Origin: Peteryoungia aggregata LMG 23059
GTDB lineage: Bacteria > Pseudomonadota > Alphaproteobacteria > Rhizobiales > Rhizobiaceae
Direction of reading: 5' to 3'
Length of the DNA: 64,000 bases
Assembly: GCF_030814435.1 (NCBI RefSeq)
Contig: NZ_JAUSUW010000016.1
Coordinates: forward strand, 1 to 64,000
Below are positions 33,202-45,444 of this stretch, in pieces (within the stretch, counting starts at the first letter, position 1; each line of letters opens with the position of its first letter). A program made the translations under genes and the position numbers. Below the pieces are notes generated by a model, which saw only the letters and a program-made list of their open reading frames with translations, did not search any database and was not told the origin of the DNA.

Positions 33202-34098
33202 TCAGGCTTCGCGCACCGCTCCGAGACGCGGATCAAGCTTTCCCGGTCGCACGGGTCCGCAGATCTTCTCATAGGCAAAGTCGACGATGGAGAACTTGAT
33301 GGCCTGCCAGCGGCAGTATTCCTCGAGAAAGTCTCGCCGCATAATGCAGTGATTGCGATCGCCATCCGGCCAGTAGAGGCAATCCGTCTCGACAGCGCGG
33401 CGGAAGAGACGCTGCAGATGGGTGCGCGAGATCATGAAATGCTCGGCCATCAGCCGAGCGTCGATACGGCCGATATTGTAGCCATCGCCGTCGGGTGCAA
33501 GCTCCATCGCACGACGCACGAGCTCATCCATGACCAGGCCGCCGGCTTCGGTCCAGAGGAAGAGCGCGACCCGCGGAGGCGGTTCAAGCCACTGCGGCTC
33601 GAGGCAGGCACGGCGGGCCACCTGGGGCTGGATCAGCCTGAAGAGGTCGGGCCGCGCGGCCAGAGTGGCGACCCGATCGCCACCATCCAGCTCATCAAGA
33701 AGCTCAAGATTGGTCACCAGCCACTGGTGCATCGCCTGCGTCGGGATCTCCGTCGCCTCGTAGCGTTTCGGCCGCCGTGTCGGATCGCCGACAATACGGA
33801 CAAACCTGTAGCTCAACAGCTGATCGAGGAAGTTCAAGACCGTGTTGCGGCTCGCGGCATTGTTGGAGGTGATGATTTCCCTGAGATTGGTCGTCGTCAG
33901 CCCGCTGCCGGGCACGGCAGGATCATATTCGAGTTGCAGCGCAAAGGCGGCCTGGCTCAAAAGCCAGCGCTGGTGCGAGGCGAGCATGCGCGACAGGCGC
34001 GGGCTCTGGTCGAACTGGCCCCGAAGTTTGGAGGAATAGATGCGCAGGGCCGGGATGAACTGCGGATGCGCGACGATCTGGTCGGATGCGAGCGTCAT
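33202..34098 (-). CDS. Putative winged-helix/HTH regulator
   Basis: A 298-residue cytosolic protein. Two HTH-like regions are visible: LREIITSNNAASRNTVLNFLDQLLSYRFVRIVGDPTRRPKRY (about residues 75-120), a winged helix with a wing, and DARLMAEHFMISRTHLQRLFRRAVETDCLYW (about 210-245). No ligand or kinase domain can be named. It diverges from an MFS transporter with 335 bases between, so it may control that gene. The ATG at 34098 follows TTGGAGCG; the upstream in-frame extension looks non-coding. Family not recognised. Confidence 0.65.
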   Translation of the reverse strand: MTLASDQIVAHPQFIPALRIYSSKLRGQFDQSPRLSRMLASHQRWLLSQAAFALQLEYDPAVPGSGLTTTNLREIITSNNAASRNTVLNFLDQLLSYRFVRIVGDPTRRPKRYEATEIPTQAMHQWLVTNLELLDELDGGDRVATLAARPDLFRLIQPQVARRACLEPQWLEPPPRVALFLWTEAGGLVMDELVRRAMELAPDGDGYNIGRIDARLMAEHFMISRTHLQRLFRRAVETDCLYWPDGDRNHCIMRRDFLEEYCRWQAIKFSIVDFAYEKICGPVRPGKLDPRLGAVREA

Positions 34099-34433
34099 GG
34101 TACGCTCCAAGCCAAAGTCAGTCGTCCCCAGCGCGAAACACAAGGGCCGGCGTCTGTCCGACGCTTGCCTGCGTGCTGTCCGTTCCGTTGTGTCGCATCT
34201 GCCAGACCCATGCGTTACCTGTGGCGGGCGACGGCCGGAGCCGGGCGCCTCTCGATCACCAATTGTTGTTAGCGTAAACGAATTCCTCACGAACATTCAA
34301 TCAATTATTGCCAATCGTCGGAGTAAAGGACGTATGCCCGCCTGCAAATGCGCCGCTCGGCGTCGTATCCGACATTTCACACATTCCCGTTAGCTGGCAC
34401 TATTCTGGTCCAGAGAGCACCCGGGGAGGCCCA
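34099..34433. other. 335-base divergent intergenic region
   Basis: No gene is supported. The part around 34260-34340 is AT-rich and probably holds the divergent promoters of the winged-helix gene (-) and the MFS gene (+). I see no strong palindrome. Confidence 0.4.
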
Positions 34434-35669
34434 ATGCTGTCCAGTCTCGCATCGATCACCACTCTGATGCTGTCCACCCTCTTGATGATGGCCGGTTTCG
34501 GGTTGATGGGCTTCATGCTGCCGATCCGGTCGCTGAACGAGGGCTGGTCGACTTTCATCATCTCCGTCATTGCCACCGGCTACACTTTCGGCTTCACGGT
34601 GTCCTGCGTGGTGACGCCGATCTTCGTTCGGCGCGTCGGCCATGTCAGGGTCTTCGGCGCGCTGATTACCCTGCTCACCGTTTCCATCCTGCTGTGTGCC
34701 CTTGTCGTCGAATGGTGGGCCTGGGTGATCTTCCGCGGACTGTCAGGCTTTGCCATCGCCGGGGCCTATCTGCTGATCGAAAGCTGGCTCAACGAGCGGG
34801 TGACCAACGACAATCGCGGCGCCCTCTTCTCCGTCTATATGGTCACCTGCCTCGTGGGCTCGATCGGCGGGCAGTATATCGTGCCGCTCGGCGACGTGAA
34901 CGGACCGGAGCTGTTCATGATCTGCGCGCTGATCTTCTCGCTGGCGCTCTTCCCTGTCGCCCTGTCGACGGCCCAATCCCCGACGCCGATCGCCGAGGCG
35001 CGTTTCGACCTCAAGCGTCTCTATCGCCGCTCGCCGATCGCCTTTTTCGGCTCGCTGCTGTCGGGGGCCCTGTCGGGCACCTGGGGCAGCCTGGGCGGCG
35101 TCTATTCCCAGACGATCGGCATGAGCACCACGCAGGGCGCCACGCTGCTCGCCGCCTTCCTCGCCGGTGGCGCGCTTTCACAGGTGCCGATCGGGCGCAT
35201 TTCCGACCGCATGGACCGCCGTCTCGTCATGATCGCATGCGGGCTCTTCGGGGTCGGTGCCTGCGCAATGATGATGGCCTTCGGCGCGGACGATCCCACC
35301 CCGCTCTATATCGCCGGCTTTTTCGTCGGCACGGTGCTTTACCCCGTCTATTCGCTCAATGTCGCCCATGCGAACGACCTCGCCGAGCCCGACGAATATG
35401 TCACCCTGTCGAGCGGTATCATGATCCTGTACGGGATGGGCACGGTCACCGGCCCGCTGCTTGCCGGCACGTTCATGCAGTGGCTGGGGCCAAGCGCCCT
35501 GATCGCCTTTCTCGGCTCCGCCTTCGCGCTTTATGCCGGATATGCCGCCTGGCGCATCACCCGGCGGCCAGACACCGTGACGCCGGCAGAGAAGACCGAC
35601 TTCCAGGCCACGATCGTGCAGATGCAGGGGGCGGACAACGCCTCGCCGATCACCGAGACGGAGCGCTGA
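34434..35669 (+). CDS. Major facilitator superfamily transporter
   Basis: A 411-residue inner-membrane protein with about 12 hydrophobic segments. Motifs include RGLSGFAIAGAYLLIESWLNER after the fourth span and GRISDRMDRRLVM in the loop between spans 8 and 9, the classical MFS GxxxDRxxRR motif. The pattern ESWLNERVTNDNRG resembles the YcaD-like branch. The substrate cannot be told. CGGGGAGG gives a strong ribosome site for the ATG at 34434; an in-frame upstream start is less likely. Confidence 0.88.
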   Translation: MLSSLASITTLMLSTLLMMAGFGLMGFMLPIRSLNEGWSTFIISVIATGYTFGFTVSCVVTPIFVRRVGHVRVFGALITLLTVSILLCALVVEWWAWVIFRGLSGFAIAGAYLLIESWLNERVTNDNRGALFSVYMVTCLVGSIGGQYIVPLGDVNGPELFMICALIFSLALFPVALSTAQSPTPIAEARFDLKRLYRRSPIAFFGSLLSGALSGTWGSLGGVYSQTIGMSTTQGATLLAAFLAGGALSQVPIGRISDRMDRRLVMIACGLFGVGACAMMMAFGADDPTPLYIAGFFVGTVLYPVYSLNVAHANDLAEPDEYVTLSSGIMILYGMGTVTGPLLAGTFMQWLGPSALIAFLGSAFALYAGYAAWRITRRPDTVTPAEKTDFQATIVQMQGADNASPITETER

Positions 35670-35672
35670 AGT

Positions 35673-36611
35673 TCAGCCCTGCGGCGTTGACGCCTTGCGG
35701 GCAGCCCGTCGCTCGAGGCCGAGCCGGTGTTCGCGGTAGATGATGAAGATGCCGGCACCAACGACGATCGCCGCACCGACGAGAGTGGTCACGGTGGGCA
35801 ATTCGGAAAACAGCATGTAGGCGACGATCGAGCCCAGGATGATCGAGCAGTATTCGAAGGGCGCGATCGTCGAGACATCGGCGAACCGGTAACTCTCCGT
35901 CAGCAGGATCTGCCCGAGACCGCCGAAGAAACCGGCAAGCGCCAGAAGGCCCAGCGCCCGCCAGGACAGATCGGCCCAGCCAAAGAACCAGGTCAGCGCC
36001 GAGAGGAGCGCGGCGGTCACCGAGAAGAAGAGCACGATGGTCGATGTCTTCTCATCGCGCACCAGCTGGCGGACCTGAAGCATGGCGCCCGCGCCGAGCA
36101 TCGCCGAGACCAGAACGGCAACTGCCCCGACTGCGGCATCGGAACCCAGTCCCTCCTCGCCAAAGAGTGTCAATTTGGGCACCGAGATGATCAGGACACC
36201 GACCAGCCCGATCACAACTGCCGTCCAGCGATAGAGGCGCACCGTCTCCTTGAGAAAAACTGCCGCGAAGACGACGGCAAGCAGCGGCATGGCGTAACCG
36301 ATCGCAATCGCGTCCGGCAGCGGCAGATGCACCAATCCGTAGAACCCCGCACCCATCGCGCAGACACCGAGCAGACCGCGCTTGACATGACCGACCGGGT
36401 TGTCGGTCTGCATCGCCTGCCGCAATTCGCCGCGCCAGGCGAGGTAGACCACGATGGGCAGGATGGCGAAGGCCGAGCGGTGAAAGCTGATCTGGCCCGG
36501 AGGAATGCCGGTGCCGGCGAGCTTGATGCAGGTCTGCATGGCCACGAAGACGGTGACGGAGAAAACCTTGAGCAGGATACCGCGAAGCGGGTTCGGATCG
36601 GCGAATGCCAT
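35673..36611 (-). CDS. EamA/DMT-family permease
   Basis: A 312-residue membrane protein with ten predicted spans in two EamA repeats. Motifs are FHRSAFAILPIVVYLAWRG in the first half and DVSTIAPFEYCSIILGSIVAYMLFSELPTVTTLVGAAIVVGAGIFIIYRE at the end. Members export metabolites or amino acids, or import S-adenosylmethionine in some bacteria. The start MAFADPNPL fits the family, although no good ribosome site precedes it. It converges with the MFS gene three bases away. Confidence 0.87.
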   Translation of the reverse strand: MAFADPNPLRGILLKVFSVTVFVAMQTCIKLAGTGIPPGQISFHRSAFAILPIVVYLAWRGELRQAMQTDNPVGHVKRGLLGVCAMGAGFYGLVHLPLPDAIAIGYAMPLLAVVFAAVFLKETVRLYRWTAVVIGLVGVLIISVPKLTLFGEEGLGSDAAVGAVAVLVSAMLGAGAMLQVRQLVRDEKTSTIVLFFSVTAALLSALTWFFGWADLSWRALGLLALAGFFGGLGQILLTESYRFADVSTIAPFEYCSIILGSIVAYMLFSELPTVTTLVGAAIVVGAGIFIIYREHRLGLERRAARKASTPQG

Positions 36612-36875
36612 GGAGGAGAATGCCTTGCAGAAACGGGCGCGCGGCGAGCTGTCGGACAGGCCGGGCGAACACGGCCAGCATGCATGTCGGGCGACGCGAT
36701 ACAAGAGCGGGATTAACCAATACATGCCCAGAAATGGCCGAAAACGGCGCTTCCGCAAGCCCCCAACGTTAACATTGCCTTTAGAGGCGGTGAATTAATT
36801 TTCCTCCAGATAAGTCATATTGTTCCACGCTGCCCCAAATTTCCGTTCAATCCCTTTTGAGCCGAGGCCCGCGCT

Positions 36876-37985
36876 ATGACGCAGACCGCAATCAAATCGA
36901 AGAGCATTCCGGAATTCCTCGCCACGCCCCGCTCGATGCGCCTCATCACCGAAAGCATCGGCGGCGATCTCGAACGTTTCAGCGGCGACAATTCCCATGT
37001 GGTGCGCCAGATCCGGCTTCTGGCGATCAATGCGCTGATCGAGGCGGCGCGGGCCGGCGAGACTGGCAAGGGCTTTGCCGTCGTCGCCAATGAAGTGCAG
37101 CGGCTCGCCCAGGCTGCCGCTGATATTGCCGAACGTTTCCAGGAAGGCGTGCTGGGGCGCATCGGCCTGAGCCGGAGCATGGCCGATGCCCTGGTTGAGG
37201 AGATGGAGGGCGCGCGCCTCGTTGACCTGGCGCAGACGCTCGTCCAGTTCATCGTGCGCAACCTTTTCGAACGCACGGCGGATGTCCGCTGGTGGGCAAC
37301 GGATTCGGCGCTTTGGGGTGCCCTTCAGGAGCCGTCCTCAGCAAACGCCCAGCATGCGGCGAGCCGGCTCGGCATGATCAACCGCTTCTACACCGTCTAT
37401 CTCGACCTGGTGATGACGGATACCCGCGGTCACGTTATCGCGTCTGCGAATCCCCACTTCCAGCGCACGCTCAAGGATCGCGACCTTTCCGGCGAAAACT
37501 GGTTCCAGACCGCCAGCCGCTGCAGCAACGGCGACGATTATGTCGTCGACACGGTGCGCCGGAGCCCCCTTCATGCCGATCGCGACGTCCTGGTCTATGC
37601 CACCGGCATTCGCGCCGGCGGCCGCACGGACGGAGAGCTGGTTGGCACCCTAGGCGTCTACTTCGACTGGAAGGCGCAAGGTCAGGCGATCGTCGAAAAG
37701 GAAGCCAACCTGACGCCGCCGGTTGCCGAGAAGACGGAAGTCCTCCTGCTCGACGCACACAATATGGTGATCGCCTCGTCCAGGCCCGAGCGGGTCTACA
37801 CGCATTTCGCGCTGAACAACCCGCACCAGCTCGCCAAGGGCAGCTATTACGACCAGACGGGCGCCATCGTCGCCTTTGCGAGAACGCTGGGCTATGAGGA
37901 TTATGATGGTCTCGGCTGGTCCTGTGCCATCATTCAGCGAACGGAAAGCGATGATGCCATTCGGCGGCAACTGCTGCTGAAGTGA
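36876..37985 (+). CDS. Soluble chemoreceptor-like protein: short MCP tip plus C-terminal Cache-like domain
   Basis: A 369-residue protein without a signal peptide or membrane span. Residues 42-80 (VRQIRLLAINALIEAARAGETGKGFAVVANEVQRLAQ) are the conserved hairpin tip of methyl-accepting chemotaxis proteins, where CheA and CheW bind. The long coiled-coil arms with methylation sites are absent. Residues about 165-285 look like a Cache/PAS-type sensor: MTDTRGHVIASANP, SGENWFQTAS, DRDVLVYATGIRAGG, GTLGVYFDWK. So the order is signalling tip first and sensor last, the reverse of a normal receptor. It may be a cytosolic signalling adaptor. No che genes are nearby. Confidence 0.8.
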   Translation: MTQTAIKSKSIPEFLATPRSMRLITESIGGDLERFSGDNSHVVRQIRLLAINALIEAARAGETGKGFAVVANEVQRLAQAAADIAERFQEGVLGRIGLSRSMADALVEEMEGARLVDLAQTLVQFIVRNLFERTADVRWWATDSALWGALQEPSSANAQHAASRLGMINRFYTVYLDLVMTDTRGHVIASANPHFQRTLKDRDLSGENWFQTASRCSNGDDYVVDTVRRSPLHADRDVLVYATGIRAGGRTDGELVGTLGVYFDWKAQGQAIVEKEANLTPPVAEKTEVLLLDAHNMVIASSRPERVYTHFALNNPHQLAKGSYYDQTGAIVAFARTLGYEDYDGLGWSCAIIQRTESDDAIRRQLLLK

Positions 37986-38234
37986 CAGAGTTTCGCGCTC
38001 GAAAAACGCTTGCAGGACAAAATAGAATTCTGACTATTCTTGGTCCCGGCCCGTTTTCGCGGCCATAAGAGGAAATAAAATAAGTGGCGACTCCAAGAGC
38101 ATCACCGAAAATAGCTCGCGTTTTAACAATCGTTCAGAAATTCCTGCAATCATCGCCGACGACTTGACCTCGTTCGGCTCCGAGTGTTTCCACTCGCGCC
38201 GTGCTGGCCAACCCCGTAGCGACCAGGACACACA

Positions 38235-40883
38235 ATGCGCACAGACACGGGCCGGATCGTTCATCTGGCAGACTACCGCCCCACCGACTTCGTTCTGGAA
38301 CGGGTTGATCTGACCTTCGAACTGGACCCGACGGACACCAAGGTGGAAGCCCGTCTGATTTTCCATCGGCGCGAGGGCGTCGACGCGAGTGCGCCACTGG
38401 TGCTCGACGGTGACGATCTCACCATGACCAGCCTGCTGTTCGACCAGATCGAGCTGGACCCGGCGCGCTATACCGCGACGCCCGAGAGCCTCACGATCCG
38501 CGACCTGCCGGAAAGCGTGCCTTTCGAGATCACCGTCGTCACGATGATCAATCCGGAAGCCAACACCCAGCTGATGGGCCTCTATCGCACCAATGGCATC
38601 TATGCGACGCAGTGCGAGGCGGAAGGTTTCCGCCGCATCACCTATTTCCCCGACCGCCCGGATGTGCTCGCCGTCTACACGATCAACATCATCGCCGACA
38701 AAGCGGCCAATCCGCTCCTGCTGTCGAACGGCAACTTCCTCGGTGGCGCCGGCTTCGGCCCGGACAAGCATTTCGCCGCCTGGTTCGACCCGCATCCCAA
38801 GCCGTCCTATCTCTTCGCACTGGTCGCCGGCGATCTCGGCATCGTCGCAGACACGTTCACCACCATGTCCGGCCGCGAAGTCGCGCTGAAGATCTATGTT
38901 GAACACGGCAAGGAACCGCGCGCAGCCTATGCCATGGACGCCCTGAAGCGCTCGATGAAGTGGGACGAGGAGGTCTTCGGCCGCGAATACGATCTCGACA
39001 TTTTCATGATCGTCGCCGTCTCCGACTTCAACATGGGGGCCATGGAGAACAAGGGCCTCAACATCTTCAACGACAAGTATGTGCTGGCCGATCCCGAGAC
39101 CGCAACCGACCAGGACTACGCGAATATCGAAGCGATCATCGCGCATGAATACTTCCACAACTGGACCGGCAACCGCATCACCTGCCGCGACTGGTTCCAG
39201 CTCTGCCTGAAGGAAGGCCTCACCGTCTATCGCGATCACGAATTCTCCGCCGACATGCGCTCGCGCTCGGTCAAGCGCATCGCGGAAGTCCGCCATCTGC
39301 GCTCGGAGCAGTTCCCTGAGGATGCGGGGCCGCTCGCCCACCCGGTGCGTCCGACAAAATATCGCGAAATCAACAACTTCTATACGACGACGGTCTATGA
39401 GAAGGGCTCTGAAGTCACCCGGATGATCGCGACCATTCTCGGCCGCGATGGCTTCAAGAAGGGCATGGACCTCTATTTCGAGCGTCATGACGGCGAGGCC
39501 GCCACCGTCGAGGATTTCGTCAAGTGCTTCGAGGATGCCAATGGTCGCGATCTCACGCAATTCGCGCTGTGGTATCATCAGGCCGGAACGCCGCAGATCA
39601 CCGTTTCCTCCACCTATGACTCCTCCGCCAAGACGCTCACATTGTCACTCGAGCAGATGATCCCGGCCACCCCCGGCCACAGCGCCAAGGAGCCGATGCA
39701 CATTCCGCTCCGTTTCGCGCTCATCTCGGAGAACGGAGCCGAGGCCGTCGCATCGGCCATCTCCGGCGGCGAGGTCAGCGGTGACGTCGTGCATCTCACC
39801 CAGCGCGCCCAGGCATTCACCTTTGCCGGCATCGGCAGCCGCCCGGTCGTATCGCTCAACCGCGGATTCTCGGCCCCGGTCAGCCTGCATTTCGCGCAGG
39901 GCTCCGAAGATCTCGCCCATATCGCCCGCCATGACAGCGACCTCTTCGCCCGCTGGGAGGCAATCACCGATCTCGCCCTGCCCGTGCTGACCGGTGCCGC
40001 AAAGACGGCGCGCGAAGGCGGTGCTGTCGAAACGAGCCGAGCCTTCATCGACGTGCTGCTCGCGGTTGCCGCCGACGAGACCCTGGAACCGGCCTTCCGC
40101 GCCCAGGCGCTGTCGCTGCCGAGCGAAGCCGACATCGCACGCGAACTCGGTGGCAACAACGATCCGGATGCAATCCACGCCGGTCGACAGGCCGTGTTGT
40201 CGGGCATTGCGACTGCCGGCGCCGGGGTCTTCGGGAAACTGCACGCCATCCATTCGGCTTCCGGGCCCTTCACGCCGGATGCGGCAGGTGCGGGCAAGCG
40301 GGCGCTGAAGAACATCGCGCTGTCGTTCCTGACGATCGCCGAGAATTCGCCGGCACTCGCCGCCGCCGCCTTCGCCAGCGCCGACAACATGACCGACCTC
40401 TCACAGGCGCTGACCATCCTTGCCCACCGCTTCCCCGAAGCCGTCGAGACGAAGAATGCGCTTGCTGCCTTCGAGACCCGCTTTGCTTCAAACGCACTGG
40501 TTCTCGACAAGTGGTTCTCCATCCAGGCGACCATTCCGGGCGCTGCAAGCCTCGATCGGGTCAAGGTGCTGATGCAGAGCCCGCATTTTGCCCCGACGAA
40601 CCCGAACCGCGTGCGCTCGCTGGTCGGCACATTCGCCTTCGGCAATGCGACCGGCTTCAACCGCGCCGATGGCGCCGCCTACCACTTCTTCGCCGAGCAG
40701 ATCCTGGCGATCGACCCGCGCAACCCGCAGCTGGCCGCACGCCTGCTGACGGCCCTCAGGTCCTGGCGCCTGCTGGAACCCGGCCGCGCCGACAAGGCCC
40801 GTGCAGCCCTTGCGACGATCGAAGCCTCCCCGTCGCTCTCGACGGATGTGCGCGACATCGTCGACCGCGTCCTCAAGGGCTGA
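38235..40883 (+). CDS. pepN: Aminopeptidase N
   Basis: An 882-residue M1 metallopeptidase. It has GAMEN (about residues 267-271) for the substrate amino group and the zinc site HEYFH (304-308) with a glutamate 19 residues on, HExxHx18E. NFYTTTVYEKGSEV holds the catalytic tyrosine region. Length and layout match alphaproteobacterial PepN (about 880). It removes N-terminal residues from peptides in the cytoplasm. A strong terminator follows. Confidence 0.97.
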   Translation: MRTDTGRIVHLADYRPTDFVLERVDLTFELDPTDTKVEARLIFHRREGVDASAPLVLDGDDLTMTSLLFDQIELDPARYTATPESLTIRDLPESVPFEITVVTMINPEANTQLMGLYRTNGIYATQCEAEGFRRITYFPDRPDVLAVYTINIIADKAANPLLLSNGNFLGGAGFGPDKHFAAWFDPHPKPSYLFALVAGDLGIVADTFTTMSGREVALKIYVEHGKEPRAAYAMDALKRSMKWDEEVFGREYDLDIFMIVAVSDFNMGAMENKGLNIFNDKYVLADPETATDQDYANIEAIIAHEYFHNWTGNRITCRDWFQLCLKEGLTVYRDHEFSADMRSRSVKRIAEVRHLRSEQFPEDAGPLAHPVRPTKYREINNFYTTTVYEKGSEVTRMIATILGRDGFKKGMDLYFERHDGEAATVEDFVKCFEDANGRDLTQFALWYHQAGTPQITVSSTYDSSAKTLTLSLEQMIPATPGHSAKEPMHIPLRFALISENGAEAVASAISGGEVSGDVVHLTQRAQAFTFAGIGSRPVVSLNRGFSAPVSLHFAQGSEDLAHIARHDSDLFARWEAITDLALPVLTGAAKTAREGGAVETSRAFIDVLLAVAADETLEPAFRAQALSLPSEADIARELGGNNDPDAIHAGRQAVLSGIATAGAGVFGKLHAIHSASGPFTPDAAGAGKRALKNIALSFLTIAENSPALAAAAFASADNMTDLSQALTILAHRFPEAVETKNALAAFETRFASNALVLDKWFSIQATIPGAASLDRVKVLMQSPHFAPTNPNRVRSLVGTFAFGNATGFNRADGAAYHFFAEQILAIDPRNPQLAARLLTALRSWRLLEPGRADKARAALATIEASPSLSTDVRDIVDRVLKG

Positions 40884-40903
40884 GGCGCTCCTGTCACCAT
40901 TTG

Positions 40904-40935
40904 AAAAGGCGCCGCTCTCCGGCGCCTTTTTTTTC
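40904..40935 (+). terminator. Strong terminator after pepN
   Basis: AAAAGGCGCC / GGCGCCTTTT (40904-40913 and 40921-40930) followed by more T. Confidence 0.9.
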
Positions 40936-41034
40936 GTCCCATGCTCCATTCGAGCCTTGGAACACCAAGGGTTTTTCCATGAGATTCAGCCGCTTGCCGC
41001 GCCGCCAATAAAAAAGCGGAGTCGGAGCAAGGGG

Positions 41035-41050
41035 TTAATATTTTCTTTAC
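41035..41050 (+). promoter_or_regulatory. CtrA-like box TTAA-N7-TTTAC upstream of the PleC-like kinase gene
   Basis: One mismatch from TTAA-N7-TTAAC, ending 97 bases before the ATG. PleC belongs to the phosphorelay that controls CtrA, so feedback is plausible. Confidence 0.4.
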
Positions 41051-41146
41051 GCGTGCGGTCTGGACAAGGCGAATCGCCCATGATTCCTTGGGGTCAGATT
41101 CGGGCGAGCGGCGCTGCGAATCACACGAGGGACAGAGGCAGGGACT

Positions 41147-43501
<2,355 letters not shown>

Positions 43502-43651
43502 CCGCAACGGCTGCAGCGTGGGGCGGTGTTCACCCCACGGTAACCCTTCCGGGTGAATACGCAGCCGGACTTACCCATCTGTAAGGGTCCCCGGGCCATG
43601 ACAGGCTCGGGACAATCCGGCACGAGGCCGGAGGGACAAACAGGGACCGCA

Positions 43652-45142
43652 ATGGCCAGTGAAGGCAAGCCGCGCAATCGGCTCTATGTCAATTTCATCA
43701 TCAACCTGATCGGCGCCCTTTTGCCGATCCCGGTGATGATCCTGACAGTCCCCATCTACATCGATTATGTCGGCGACGCCCGCTACGGCGTCATTTCCCT
43801 GATCTGGGTGATGATCGGCTATCTCGGCTTTCTCGAGCTTGGCCTTGCCCCTGCCACCATCAACGCGCTCGCCCGCCTCGACCATTCCGCCCAGCGCGAA
43901 CGCGCCCGCGTCATCGTCACGTCCTTCACCATCAATGCCTCGATGACCTTTTTCGGTGCCTTCCTGCTCTATCTGCTCGGCTCCTATATCGTCGGCGGTG
44001 TGGTGCAGGTACCGACAGAGATCGAAGGCGAAGTGAAGGCGGCCATGCCGTGGATCGCGCTTCTCCTGCCGCTCGTCATTTTGAACGGTGCCGGCATCGA
44101 CGCGATCGAGGCGCGCGAGAATTTCGCGCTCGCCAATGTGCTGCAGGTCTCCGGCGCGATCTTCGCGCAGATCCTGCCGCTCGCCTTTGCCGTCTTCGTC
44201 TCGCCTGACCTCGGCACCGTAATCCCCGGCGCAGTGCTCGCACGGGTGATACTGATGCTTGCCATCTTCGTCGCCATCAACCGGATCGAGGGCCCGATCC
44301 GGATCACCGATTTCGACATGGACCGGGCGCGCAAGCTCCTCTCCTATGGCGGCTGGGTGACGATCTCCTCGGTCCTCACCCCCATCCTCGGCTCGCTCGA
44401 CCAGCTGATGGTCGGCCGCTTCTTCGGCGTCGCCGCCGTCACCTACTACGCCGTACCGCTCAACCTGATCTCGCGCAGCCAGATCATCCCCGGTGCGATC
44501 TCGCGCGCGATCTTCCCAAGGCTTGCCAGCTCCGAGGCCGAAGAGGCAAAGGCTCTCAGCGCCCGCGTCCTTGTGGTCACCGCCCTCCTCTATGGCGGCA
44601 TCTGCGCGTCAACGATCCTCTTGATGGATCCGCTGCTCACCCTCTGGCTGGGCGAGGCCTTTGCCGATCGTGCGGGCGTGCCGGCGACGATCCTCGTGAC
44701 TTCGATCTGGCTGAATTCGATGATCTTCGCGCCCTATTGGCTGATCCACAGCCAGCACCGGCCGGATCTGATCGCGAAGCTGCATCTCGGTCTGCTTATC
44801 CCCTTTGCCGGCGTGCTGATCCTGCTCACCATGCAGTTCGGCATCGTGGGTGCCGCAGTCGCCGCCGCCCTGCGCTCGCTCTTCGACTTTGGCGGTCATC
44901 TGACCCTGAGCGGCATCCTGCGCCGCGTCGCGTTTCCTCTCGCCCTGCCCTTTGCGCTCCTGGCCGCCGCAACGCTCGCTCATCTGACGATCGACGACTG
45001 GCTCACCGCCTTCATCCTCGCCTGTGCCGTCTGGCCGATCGTGGCGCTGCTCGTCTTCCTGCTCGATCGCGCGACCTTCGATTTGCTTGTCGGCTTCGGC
45101 CTCAAGGCGCTTGCGCGCATTCGTGGTCAGCGGGCAAACTGA
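43652..45142 (+). CDS. Polysaccharide flippase-like membrane protein (Wzx/MATE-like)
   Basis: A 496-residue protein with about 12-14 membrane spans. Elements of the polysaccharide exporter family are RNRLYVNFIINLIGALLPIPVMILTVPIYIDYVGDARYGVISLIWVMIGYLGFLELGL at the N-terminus and PGAISRAIFPRLAS near the middle. Proteins of this kind flip lipid-linked sugar units across the inner membrane. No glycosyltransferase or polymerase gene is adjacent. The start MASEGKPRN was chosen for the fit to the family; Met residues 18 and 33 codons earlier are possible. Confidence 0.87.
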   Translation: MASEGKPRNRLYVNFIINLIGALLPIPVMILTVPIYIDYVGDARYGVISLIWVMIGYLGFLELGLAPATINALARLDHSAQRERARVIVTSFTINASMTFFGAFLLYLLGSYIVGGVVQVPTEIEGEVKAAMPWIALLLPLVILNGAGIDAIEARENFALANVLQVSGAIFAQILPLAFAVFVSPDLGTVIPGAVLARVILMLAIFVAINRIEGPIRITDFDMDRARKLLSYGGWVTISSVLTPILGSLDQLMVGRFFGVAAVTYYAVPLNLISRSQIIPGAISRAIFPRLASSEAEEAKALSARVLVVTALLYGGICASTILLMDPLLTLWLGEAFADRAGVPATILVTSIWLNSMIFAPYWLIHSQHRPDLIAKLHLGLLIPFAGVLILLTMQFGIVGAAVAAALRSLFDFGGHLTLSGILRRVAFPLALPFALLAAATLAHLTIDDWLTAFILACAVWPIVALLVFLLDRATFDLLVGFGLKALARIRGQRAN

Positions 45143-45444
45143 GCAGCATCCAACGAAATCCTCTTGCGATCAATCACTTGGGACTCGCCCACACCCTGGG
45201 CCGCCTGCATCCGCAACCGTCTCATTTGATATCGTGATAATTTTGTACTTTGTTTGGTAGCGTCGCCCTCCAACCTCAAAGCTCGATTGCGCAGGATCGA
45301 AGCTCGCTGTATTCCGCATGATCAGCAGAGTCCTCTTCATCGGGATACTTCCGACCACAAGACAACCCGCCGTCTTTTAAAATCTCAACACAGTTCAGCA
45401 TCAATACACTTTGCCGCGTTGCAACGGCAGAGCGAGGACTCATC
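45143..45444. other. 302-base intergenic region before the autotransporter
   Basis: No gene is supported. The GC content falls towards the autotransporter start, and a GAGGA ribosome site precedes it. Confidence 0.4.

Noticed and set aside
36769..36783. CtrA-like TTAA-N7-TTTA between the EamA permease and the chemoreceptor-like gene
   Set aside because: One mismatch, far from either start and without a functional link; chance occurrence cannot be excluded.
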